Part shown: positions 17,364 to 25,123 of the stretch, piece after piece | How positions within the stretch are numbered: position 1 is the stretch's first letter | How the letters are laid out: every line of letters starts with the position of its first letter | Assembly: GCF_001424875.1 (NCBI RefSeq) | Contig: NZ_LMCT01000012.1 | Coordinates: forward strand, 633,858 to 697,857 | From: Kitasatospora sp. Root107 | GTDB taxonomy: Bacteria; Actinomycetota; Actinomycetes; Streptomycetales; Streptomycetaceae | DNA: 64,000 nt | Direction of reading: 5' to 3' | Program-made: the position numbers and the translations under genes | The notes under the pieces: model-generated | The model's database searches: none | What the model was told of the DNA's origin: nothing | Seen by the model: the letters and a program-made list of their open reading frames with translations, nothing else

Positions 17364-18299
17364 CAGGCCACCTCCGCCCGTACCGCCGACGCCTCCGCGC
17401 CCACCCAGCGGTCCTGCGACGGTGCCCCGGCACGCGTCCTGGAGAGCCCGCAGCCGCCCGCCCCCCTGCCGCCCCGCTCCGGCGGTACGTCCTCCGCCGC
17501 CCGGACGATCCGCGCCGTCCAGGCCAGCCCGGCCGCCTCCAGCAGCGCCCCGGCCGCCAGGCAGGCCAACCCGGCCGGGGTGTGCAGCAGAATCCGTACG
17601 GGCTCCGCGCCGAGCGCGGCCCCGAGCAGCAGGCCGACCAGCGGCAGCGCGGCCAGCACCGCGACCGTGGTCCTCGGCCCGGAGAGTTCGCTCTCGATCT
17701 CCTCGGCGAGGGCCCGCTCCGCCCGGAGTGCGTCGGCGAGTTGGTCCAGCCCGGGGGCCAGGCCGGTGCCGCTCTCGGCGGTGACCTGCCAGCAGGCCGC
17801 CACCGCCGCCGCACCGCGACCGCCGGGCAGCTCGGCTACCGACCGCAGCGCCGCCGGGATGTCCGCCCCGTAGCGGCCGGCCGCCAGCCGGGCCGAGGAC
17901 TCGGCACCGAGCCCCTCCGTCAGCTGGGACGCCCGGCCCAGCACCGTGTGCAGAGCCTGCTGCTGGGTGGCTCCGCTGCGGAGTTCAGGCCCGACGGCGA
18001 CGGCTGCGCCAGCGCCGCACCGGCAGCACCGCCACGGCGGCCAGCAGCGGCGGCACCGGGGATCGGCTGAGCTCCCCGGCCAGCAACCCGGCCGGGAGCA
18101 GCAGGAGTTCCGGCACCAGCCAGACCGGCCGGGCCCTCCCGAGCACGGACCAGCGACTCACCGGACCGACCCGCGCCGGACCACCGAGCAGTGCCCCGGC
18201 CCGGCGCACCGTCCGGGAGTGCCGCCAGCGGCGGAATACGATCCCGGCGGTCAGCCCGCCCACTCCGGCCGCGATCACCAGAATCTGATCAGTCGTCAT
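17360..18299 (-). pseudogene. tadB: TadB-like F-family protein, frame broken
   Basis: The gene starts at ATG 18299 behind GAAGGAG, overlapping the preceding small gene by ATGA. Its first frame gives 104 residues with three hydrophobic stretches and stops at 17985 after RRWRSRRRRA. The frame one base over continues GPELRSGATQQQALHTVLGRASQLTEGLG and the rest of a TadB F domain to 17360. Family members normally have about 15 more residues between the basic stretch and the ELRSGAT motif, so a small deletion plus frame loss is likely, not a simple sequencing slip. The downstream half has only a GTG at 17944 with no ribosome site. Confidence 0.7.
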
Positions 18300-18412
18300 C
18301 CCCGCTCCTTCGTCCCGTTCCTGAGCGTGTGGCGGGCGGCAGCCGCCGCCCCGCACAGCAGCAGGGCCCAGCCGAACTGCCACACCTCGGGCGTCATCGC
18401 GCCACCCGTCAT
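18296..18412 (-). CDS. 38-residue single-helix protein between tadA and tadB
   Basis: A short gene coupled on both sides: its ATG at 18412 overlaps the tadA stop (ATGA) and its stop overlaps the tadB start (ATGA). It encodes MTGGAMTPEVWQFG, a hydrophobic stretch of about 17 residues (WALLLCGAAAAA) and a basic end (RHTLRNGTKERG). The double overlap is strong evidence that it is translated. It may be a small inner-membrane component of the pilus platform; no family is recognised. Confidence 0.65.
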   Translation of the reverse strand: MTGGAMTPEVWQFGWALLLCGAAAAARHTLRNGTKERG

Positions 18413-19725
18413 CGCGCCACCACCGCCGGCTCGGGCAGCACGACGCCCCGCTCGGCGCAGCGCCGACGCAGCCGCTCCCAGCCCGGGCCCGGTGTGCAGC
18501 CGCCCTCGGCCGTGAAGGCCAGGGCGGGGACGGTCAGCGCCAGCCCGCGCTCGTCGCCGACCAGCATGTGCAGCTCGGCCACCCGTCGTTGCCCGGTCCG
18601 TTGGTCGCGGACCAGGTGGATCACCACGTCCAGCGCGGCGCGCAGTTGACTGTGCAGCGAGAGCCGGTCGAGTCCGGCCAGCGAGCCGAGTGCCTCCAGC
18701 CGGGCCGGGACATCGGCCGCGGTATTGGCGTGAACCGTTCCGCAGCCGCCCTCGTGGCCGGTGTTGAGGGCGGAGAGCAGGTCCACCACCTCCTCGCCCC
18801 GGACCTCGCCGACCACCACCCGGTCCGGGCGCATCCGCAGGGCCTGCCGCACCAGGTCCCGCAGGGTCAGCTCGCCCAGACCCTCCTGGTTCGGCGGGCG
18901 GCTCTGCAGGCGCACCACATGCGGGTGGTCGGGCCGGAGTTCGGCCGAGTCCTCGGCCAGCACGATCCGTTCGTCCGGCTCGACCAGGCCGAGCAACGCG
19001 GCCAGTAGCGTGGTTTTTCCCGTCCCGGTGCCGCCGCTGATCAGCAGCGAGAGCCGGGCCCGCAGCACGGCGGTGAGCAGCTCGGCCCCGATCGGCGGGA
19101 GGGCGCCGCCGGTCACCAACTCGGCCATGGTGAAGGGCCTGGTCCGGCAGATCCGCAGCGAGATGTGGGTGCAGCCGGCCGCGATCGGCGGCAGCACGGC
19201 GTGCAGCCGGGTGCCGTCGGGCAGCCGGGCGTCCACCCACGGGCGGGCGTCGTCGAGCCGGCGGCCGGCCGCGGTGGCCAGCCGGTGGGCCAGCCGCCGG
19301 ACCGCTTCGGCGTCCGGGAAGCGGATCTCCGGTACTCGCCGCAGCCCGCCGCCCCGGTCCACCCAGACCTGGTCGGGACCGTTCACCAGCACGTCCGTCA
19401 CGTCCGGCTCGCCGAGCAGGGCGTCCAGCGGCCCGGCGCCGACCAGTTCGGAGCGGAGCACCCGGACGGCGTCGAGCACGTCGTCCCCGCCCAGCGGCGG
19501 ACGGGCGGCCCGCAGCGCGGCCGCCACCGAACCGGCGGTGGGTGCGGCCCCGACCTCGGCCAGGCGGATCCGGACGGCATCGACCAGGGCCGCCGCCCGC
19601 TCGTCGGCAGCGGCGACGACGGGCGGCCGTGGGGCGGCGGCTCCGCCACCCAGCGGCCGCCGGTGCGGCACGGCAGCGGGACGGCGGCCGACGGGCCAGC
19701 CAGGGCGGCGCTGACGATCCGTCAT
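18409..19725 (-). CDS. tadA: TadA/CpaF-type secretion ATPase
   Basis: 438 residues, ATGA overlap with the upstream ssd-like gene. Hexameric type II/IV secretion ATPase that powers Flp pilus assembly. Walker A is ISGGTGTGKTTLL (about residue 225), followed by the Asp box (LAEDSAEL), Walker B region (MRPDRVVVGEVRGEE) and His box (GHEGGCGTVHAN). The first 45 residues are basic and Pro-rich and vary in the family. Confidence 0.93.
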   Translation of the reverse strand: MTDRQRRPGWPVGRRPAAVPHRRPLGGGAAAPRPPVVAAADERAAALVDAVRIRLAEVGAAPTAGSVAAALRAARPPLGGDDVLDAVRVLRSELVGAGPLDALLGEPDVTDVLVNGPDQVWVDRGGGLRRVPEIRFPDAEAVRRLAHRLATAAGRRLDDARPWVDARLPDGTRLHAVLPPIAAGCTHISLRICRTRPFTMAELVTGGALPPIGAELLTAVLRARLSLLISGGTGTGKTTLLAALLGLVEPDERIVLAEDSAELRPDHPHVVRLQSRPPNQEGLGELTLRDLVRQALRMRPDRVVVGEVRGEEVVDLLSALNTGHEGGCGTVHANTAADVPARLEALGSLAGLDRLSLHSQLRAALDVVIHLVRDQRTGQRRVAELHMLVGDERGLALTVPALAFTAEGGCTPGPGWERLRRRCAERGVVLPEPAVVAR

Positions 19726-20834
19726 GACGTGCCACCTCCGGCCGCCTGGACCGGCGGCATGACCTCGGTCAGAAAGCCTCCGCAGAAGCGGGCCAACGGC
19801 CCCTTCTCCCGGATGCCGGGCGGCGAGCCGCGCTCGACGTCCACCACAAGCCCGGGCTCGGCGGGCAGCTCGCCCGCCAGCCGCAGCCGCAGCCCCCGGG
19901 CCACCTCCACCCCGGTCAGCCCGGCCGGGCCCGGCACCCGGACCACCACCCGCAGATCGGCGAGCCGCATCCGGGCGGCGGCCGCGACCCGGTCGGCCGC
20001 CGCCATCGCGCGCAGCTCCGCAGGCACCACCAGCAGCCCGGTGTCGGCCTGTTCAAGCGCCTGGCCGGCCGCCGGGTCGAGGTGTCTGGGCAGGTCGAGC
20101 ACCACCAGGCCACCCCGACGGCGGGCGGCGGCCAGCACGCTGCGCATCGCCTCGGGCGGCACGGCCAGAGTGTCGCCGCGGTCCCAGGACAGCGCGGTCA
20201 TCCGGTGCAGCGAGGGCAGCGCCTTGGCCAGCTCGGAGCCGCTCACCCGGCCCCGGGAGCCGGCCAGGTCGGGCCAGCGCAGACCGCCGGTCTCCTCGCC
20301 GCCGAGCAGGATGTCCAGGCCGCCGCCCAGCGGGTCGGCGTCGATCAGCATGGTGCGGTGGCCCGCCCTGGCCGCCGTGACGGCCAGCGCACAGGCCAGC
20401 GTGGAGGAGCCCGCGCCGCCCCGGCCGCCGAGCACCGCGACGGTGAGGGCCGGTGCGCCGACGCCTTCGGCGGCGTCCGCGATCCGGTCCAGCAGCCAGG
20501 CCTGGGCGTCGGGCAGGAAGATGACGTGCTCGGCGCCGAGTTGGACCGCTCGGACCCAGACGTCGCAGTCGTCCAGGTCGAGCCCGAGCAGCAGCACCCC
20601 CGCCCGGCGGGTCAGCCCGGCGCAGCGCTCGGACTGGTCGTCGCCGACCAGCACCAGCGGGGCGCTCTCCCAGAGCCCTCGGGGCGGTGGCGCCCCGGAG
20701 AGCAGTTGGGGATCAGTGCCGGCCGCGGCACAGAGCCGCAGCAGGTGCTCGGCGAGCGTCTCGTCCTCGGTGACGATCAGCGGCCCCCGGGCGGCCGGTC
20801 GGTCGGTGAGTCGGTCGGTGATCGGTGTCGACAT
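19722..20834 (-). CDS. ssd: CpaE/Ssd-like ParA-family ATPase of the tad operon
   Basis: 370 residues from ATG 20834 behind GGGGGAG. An N-terminal receiver-like region (about residues 15-115) lacking obvious phosphorylation residues precedes a MinD/ParA ATPase domain: deviant P-loop VLGGRGGAGSSTLACAL (no lysine after the second glycine run, serines instead), LIDADPLGGGLD and VVLDLPRHLD. Same position and type as M. tuberculosis Ssd (Rv3660c) and CpaE, which localises pili. First gene of the operon, so the promoter lies between here and 21424. Confidence 0.82.
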   Translation of the reverse strand: MSTPITDRLTDRPAARGPLIVTEDETLAEHLLRLCAAAGTDPQLLSGAPPPRGLWESAPLVLVGDDQSERCAGLTRRAGVLLLGLDLDDCDVWVRAVQLGAEHVIFLPDAQAWLLDRIADAAEGVGAPALTVAVLGGRGGAGSSTLACALAVTAARAGHRTMLIDADPLGGGLDILLGGEETGGLRWPDLAGSRGRVSGSELAKALPSLHRMTALSWDRGDTLAVPPEAMRSVLAAARRRGGLVVLDLPRHLDPAAGQALEQADTGLLVVPAELRAMAAADRVAAAARMRLADLRVVVRVPGPAGLTGVEVARGLRLRLAGELPAEPGLVVDVERGSPPGIREKGPLARFCGGFLTEVMPPVQAAGGGTS

Positions 20835-21424
20835 GGCTGTCTCCCCCGGTACGGCTGCTCCCTCTGGCGAGGTGCGGTCGGACGGTGCCCGACCGGACAC
20901 CACGGTCCGGCCTCTGCTGAGGGTCCGTCAGCCCCGGCCCGATTCCCTGGGGACAACTCGGGGCTGTGGATAACTCTGTTCACTCGCACGGGGGGCGATT
21001 ACCCAATGAATTGACGTCGACTTCGTCACCGAGAAGATCCGGAAGACCCCGGACGGATACAAACGACGATCAACCACAAGGTCGAACGAGCCGTCGAACT
21101 GGATACTCAGAGTGACGATCTCGTCTCGATGGGCAGAGCGTCCAACCGCCCTACCTCCGCGGGAAACACCGCACCGCGAGCCCCACCCGATCGCCCTGTG
21201 GCCCGCAAAATGGCCCCGGACGTGCGACGACCCCCGCCGGGGGGGAGAGCGGGGGTCGTCTATCCACGGTCCGACTCGGGGGGGAGGAGCCGGACCGGGT
21301 TAGCACGGTCGCGAACGATCCGTGACTTCCATGGTGTACCCGACGGCCCAGAAACACAAACCCGCGTGGCCGCGAGTACGCCATATGGCGGGGTCTTTTG
21401 CCCAGCCCTCTATCCTCTGATCCC
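20835..21424. other. Divergent promoter region of the tad operon and HAD gene
   Basis: 590 bp without a convincing gene. It contains one DnaA-box-like TGTGGATAA (20966-20974) and a strong hairpin (21227-21259). Short frames here lack ribosome sites. Promoters for the leftward tad operon and rightward HAD gene are expected but no clear -35/-10 pair was recognised. Confidence 0.5.
21227..21259. terminator. Strong hairpin in the divergent region
   Basis: ACGACCCCCGC, an 11-base loop, then the exact reverse complement GCGGGGGTCGT. It lies between two divergent genes, where a terminator is not expected, about 165 bp before the HAD start. It could end a short leader or small RNA, or act as an attenuator. 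Confidence 0.5.
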
Positions 21425-22372
21425 GTGGACACCACCGAGAACGCCGACACCGCCGACCACGGCGAGAACTCTGCCCGCGATTCGGTGCCGAACGGCGCCC
21501 CGCGCGACCCGCTGCCGACCGCCGCAGCCGCTGCAGCCGCGACCGCAGCCGCCGCAGCTCGCCCGTTCAGAGCACCGCGGACCGCCGCGTTCTTCGACCT
21601 CGACAAGACGATCATCGCCAAGTCGAGCGCCCTGGCGTTCAGCCGCCCGTTCTACCAGGGTGGCCTGATCAACCGTCGGGCCGTACTGAAGAGCGCCTAC
21701 GCCCAGTTCGTCTTCCTGGTCGGCGGTGCGGACCACGACCAGATGGAGCGGATGCGCGAGTACCTGTCCGCCCTCACCAAGGGCTGGAACGTGCAGCAGG
21801 TCCGCGAGATCGTCGCCGAGACCCTGCACGGCCTGATCGACCCGATCATCTACGACGAGGCCGCGTCACTGATCGAGCAGCACCACCAGGCCGGCCGTGA
21901 TGTGGTGATCGTCAGCAGCTCCGGTTCGGAGGTGGTCGAGCCGATCGGGCAGCTGCTCGGCGCGGACCACGTGATCGCCACCCGGCTCCAGGTCCAGGAC
22001 GGCCGGTACACCGGCGAGATCGACTACTACGCCTACGCCGAGAACAAGGCAGCGGCGATCCGGGAGTTGGCCGCGAGCGAGGGCTACGACCTCGCCAACT
22101 GCTTTGCGTACAGCGACTCTTCGACCGATCTGCCGCTGCTGGAGGCGGTCGGCCACCCCTCCGCCGTGAACCCGGACCGGGCCCTGCGCAAGGAGGCGCA
22201 GGCCCGGGACTGGCCGATCCTGGTCTTCGACCGGCCGGTCGAACTCCGCCGCCGGCTCCCGGAGTTCTCCGCGCCCAGCCGCTCGGTGCTGCTCGCGGTC
22301 GCGGTCGGCACGGCGGCGCTGACCGCCGGGCTGCTCTGGTACACCGCGAAGCGCCGCAGGCCGATCGCCTGA
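21425..22372 (+). CDS. HAD-IB family phosphatase with C-terminal membrane anchor
   Basis: 315 residues from GTG 21425; the longer TTG start at 21398 is less likely. After an Ala-rich N-terminus the HAD motifs appear: FFDLDKTI (nucleophile Asp), VIVSSSGSE (motif II), and CFAYSDSSTDLPLLEAVGHP (motif IV). Members of this SerB-like subfamily hydrolyse phosphate esters; actinobacterial ones have been linked to phospholipid and phosphoserine-like substrates, but this one's substrate is unknown. A last helix (about 290-308) and KRRRPIA suggest a membrane anchor. Rv3661 is the syntenic homologue. Confidence 0.85.
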   Translation: MDTTENADTADHGENSARDSVPNGAPRDPLPTAAAAAAATAAAAARPFRAPRTAAFFDLDKTIIAKSSALAFSRPFYQGGLINRRAVLKSAYAQFVFLVGGADHDQMERMREYLSALTKGWNVQQVREIVAETLHGLIDPIIYDEAASLIEQHHQAGRDVVIVSSSGSEVVEPIGQLLGADHVIATRLQVQDGRYTGEIDYYAYAENKAAAIRELAASEGYDLANCFAYSDSSTDLPLLEAVGHPSAVNPDRALRKEAQARDWPILVFDRPVELRRRLPEFSAPSRSVLLAVAVGTAALTAGLLWYTAKRRRPIA

Positions 22373-22723
22373 AGCGCCCCGGGCCCGTGGTGCCCGGACA
22401 AGCGCCGAATGAGTTCGCGTTTCGGGTTCCCCTTTGTCCGATTTCGCGGTAGAAAGGACTTACGGCCCGCGAGACCCGGTCAGGACCCTGAGAGGTCAAA
22501 CCGACAACGCATTTCAGGCCCCACGGACCGAGTACAGATAACTGAGCACCCACATGCAGCCGACCCGCTGTCGGGCCGCCGCACCAGGTGAACGGGCAGT
22601 AGATCCCCACCTGATGGGCAATTACGGTGCATGCATGGTCACCCGGTACCTGTACCAGCGGCGGCGCCCAGCTCCATCAGGCGTCGCCGCAACCCTTTGC
22701 CGCAACTCTTCTCGGCGGCCGCC
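22373..22723. other. Convergent intergenic region
   Basis: 351 bp between the ends of the HAD gene and the Fic-like gene. It is less GC-rich than its surroundings. No open frame has a ribosome site; no hairpin of more than about 8 bp was recognised. Confidence 0.4.
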
Positions 22724-23617
22724 TCAGACCATCCCGCGCTGCATCGCCTCGCAGACCGCCGTGCTCTCCCGGACGCCGAGCCGCAGCGCCTGCCCGCAGT
22801 GCGTGATCCAGGCCGCCATGCCGTCCGCCGTGCCGCTCAAGTAGCCCTGCAGGGCCTGCTGGTAGGCCGCGGTGCCGAGTTCGGCCAGGCCGACCTCGGC
22901 GGGGCAGATCGCCTTCGGGTCCAGCCCTTCGGCGATCAGCACGATCCGCTGGGCGGCCCGAGCGATCACGCCGTTGTGCGAGGCGAACGGCCGCAGCGCG
23001 AGCAGCTCGCCGTGCACCACCGAGGCCACCACGAGCGCCGGGGCACCGACGCCAGGCGCGCGGTCGGCCCGGGCGGCCAGCAGCTGCGCCAGCTGGTCCA
23101 GCCGGGCGGCCGCCTCGTCGGCGGGCGGCGCGGGCGGCGGCATGACGGCCACCGGCGGCGGCCCGTCAGGCCCGACCCCCTCGGCCATCGCCAGCTCCAG
23201 CGGGAACAGCTCGGCGGCCGACTCGCCCGCCTTCCTCGGCCGGCCGGCGTCGTCCGCGCCGTCGCCCACCGCGAGCAGGTGCAGCCTGGCCAGCACCTGC
23301 ATCGGCGAGTGCCGCCAGACGCTGAGCAGCTGGCCCGCCTCGGCGGAGATCCGCAGCGCACCGCCGACCGTACGGGCCTGCGGGTCAGCGCTGAAGTCGG
23401 TCCGGCGGCGCACCTCCTCCAGCGGCCAGTCCGCGCCGTCCAGTGCGGCGGAGGCCCTGGCCCCGCGCAGGGCGGACTCCGAGGTCACCTCGGCGGCGCG
23501 GCGGCGCATCGCCCGGTGGCCGTACAGCCGGTCGACGGCCTTGCGCACCTCCGCGACGGCCTCGGGGACTCCGGGGAGCTCGGCCAGCGGGGCGAGGGGG
23601 TCTGTTCCAGTGGTCAC
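22724..23617 (-). CDS. Fic/DOC-like protein with degenerate active site
   Basis: 297 residues from GTG 23617. The helical layout resembles Fic proteins: ESALRGARASAALDGA resembles the inhibitory/N-terminal helix region and HGELLALRPFASHNGVIARAAQRI aligns with the Fic motif HPFxxGNGRxxR. The catalytic histidine is replaced by Arg, GNGR by HNGV, and the final Arg by Ala, so AMP transfer is not expected. Streptomycete homologues are often labelled oxidoreductase without support. Its own stop faces the HAD gene. Function unknown. Confidence 0.65.
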   Translation of the reverse strand: MTTGTDPLAPLAELPGVPEAVAEVRKAVDRLYGHRAMRRRAAEVTSESALRGARASAALDGADWPLEEVRRRTDFSADPQARTVGGALRISAEAGQLLSVWRHSPMQVLARLHLLAVGDGADDAGRPRKAGESAAELFPLELAMAEGVGPDGPPPVAVMPPPAPPADEAAARLDQLAQLLAARADRAPGVGAPALVVASVVHGELLALRPFASHNGVIARAAQRIVLIAEGLDPKAICPAEVGLAELGTAAYQQALQGYLSGTADGMAAWITHCGQALRLGVRESTAVCEAMQRGMV

Positions 23618-23720
23618 CTACCCGAGGGTAATGAACCCCTCCCCCAGAGCCTGACAGCAACCCCACCATCACCCGTTCGAGGCAATCCGACTTTCCCGCC
23701 CGCGCGGTTGGCCAAACCCC

Positions 23721-23740
23721 CGATAGCATGAGCACTATCG
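23721..23740. promoter_or_regulatory. Candidate operator upstream of the CooC-like gene
   Basis: CGATAG, eight bases, then CTATCG: a perfect 6-bp inverted repeat 65 bp before the start at 23805, followed by AT-rich GATAACGATTAC. Regulator unknown. Confidence 0.4.
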
Positions 23741-23804
23741 GTGACGATAACGATTACCAACAACTTCAGCCGCCCAGCGGCTGGGCCGAGAGCCGGAGTC
23801 TCAG

Positions 23805-24791
23805 ATGAAGATCGCCTTCGTCGGCAAGGGCGGCAGCGGGAAGACCACGCTGTCCGCACTGTTCATCCGCCACCTCGCCGCAGCAGGCTGCCCGGTGATC
23901 GCCGTCGATGCCGACATCAACCAACACCTCGGCCCGGCACTGGGGCTGACGGACGGTCAGGCCGCCGCGCTGCCCTCACTCGGCGCGCACCTGCCGGAGA
24001 TCAAGGAGTACCTGCGCGGCAGCAACCCGCTGATCGGGTCCGCCGAGCAGATGATCAAGACCACGCCGCCCGGCCGGGGTTCACGCCTGTTGCGGATCGT
24101 CGAGGAGAATCCGGTGTACGCCGCCTGCGCCCGGCCGGTCGCGCTGGACGAGGGATCGGTCCGGCTGCTGGCCACCGGCGCCTTCACCGAGCAGGACCTC
24201 GGGGTGGCCTGCTACCACTCCAAGGTCGGCGCGGTCGAGCTGCTGCTGAACCACCTGATCGACGGGCCGGACGAGTACCTGGTCACCGACATGACCGCCG
24301 GTTCGGACTCGTTCGCCTCCGGGCTCTTCACCCGCTTCGACCTGACCTTCCTGGTCGCCGAGCCGACCCGGAAGGGCGTCTCGGTCTACCGCCAGTACAA
24401 GGAGTACGCCCGGGACTTCGGGGTGGCCCTGCAGGTGGTGGGCAACAAGGTGAACGGGCCCGACGACCTCGCCTTCCTCCGCCGGGAGGTCGGCGAGGAC
24501 CTGCTCACCTGCTTCGGCCAGTCCGACTGGGTGCGCCGCCTGGAGCAGGGCGCCGAGCCCGAGCTGCGGACCCTCGAGCCCGCCAACCGGGCCGTGCTGG
24601 CCCGGCTCAGGGAGCAGGCGGAGCTGGCCTTCGCAGCCCGCGAGCCGGAGCGCTGGACCAGCCAGGCCGTCCACTTCCACCTGCGCAACGCGGAGAGCTG
24701 GGGCAACGCCAAGACCGGCGTCGATCTCGCCACCCAGGTGGACGAGGGCTTCGTGCTCGGCGCCGCACACCTGGACGCGGCCGGCGTCTGA
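23805..24791 (+). CDS. CooC/MinD-like P-loop ATPase
   Basis: 328 residues. P-loop is the deviant Walker A FVGKGGSGKTTL of the MRP/MinD/CooC group, with VIAVDADINQHLG (motif with the second Lys replaced) and VTDMTAGSDSF (Walker B). CooC-type proteins use ATP in metal-centre assembly, for example nickel insertion, but metal binding residues are not obvious here. The gene has its own palindrome upstream and a perfect hairpin terminator downstream, so it is a single-gene unit. A conserved actinobacterial gene of unknown role. Confidence 0.78.
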   Translation: MKIAFVGKGGSGKTTLSALFIRHLAAAGCPVIAVDADINQHLGPALGLTDGQAAALPSLGAHLPEIKEYLRGSNPLIGSAEQMIKTTPPGRGSRLLRIVEENPVYAACARPVALDEGSVRLLATGAFTEQDLGVACYHSKVGAVELLLNHLIDGPDEYLVTDMTAGSDSFASGLFTRFDLTFLVAEPTRKGVSVYRQYKEYARDFGVALQVVGNKVNGPDDLAFLRREVGEDLLTCFGQSDWVRRLEQGAEPELRTLEPANRAVLARLREQAELAFAAREPERWTSQAVHFHLRNAESWGNAKTGVDLATQVDEGFVLGAAHLDAAGV

Positions 24792-24816
24792 CCCGCAGTC
24801 GGCCACGGCCTCAGCA

Positions 24817-24857
24817 GCACTGGGCGACCCCGGAGACCAACCGGGGTCGCCCAGTGC
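24817..24857 (+). terminator. Perfect 17-bp terminator hairpin
   Basis: GCACTGGGCGACCCCGG, seven-base loop, and its exact reverse complement, followed by TTTC. It lies 26 bp after the CooC-like gene and reads as a rho-independent-type terminator. Confidence 0.9.
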
Positions 24858-25123
24858 TTTCTGCATATCCCCCGATGGTTCGCCTACCCCCCGAAGGGGT
24901 GAATCCCGACCTTCGCCCTACCGCTCGATTTCACGCTGTGCAAAGATCTCATTACTCTCGGTTTACCGAATCTTGATGGTCCCAGGGGTGGACGAGCCGA
25001 CCCCGCTGTGCCTGCACCCCACGACCATCCCCGCCACACCGTCGCGACCCACGACAGCCGATCCGACCCCCGAAGCACCTCCCGGACCTGACTGCGTTCG
25101 TTCCCCCGGAAAGACGGGACACC
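24858..25123. promoter_or_regulatory. Upstream region of the SulP/carbonic anhydrase gene
   Basis: 266 bp of non-coding sequence (332 bp counting the terminator). It contains the perfect palindrome TCGGTTTACCGA (24958-24969), a possible operator, within a locally AT-rich stretch, and the transporter's promoter should lie here. No clear -35/-10 pair. Confidence 0.4.

Noticed and set aside
23739..23759. Zur-type box before the CooC-like gene
   Set aside because: GTGACGATAACGATTACC has only partial symmetry and does not fit the known motif well enough.
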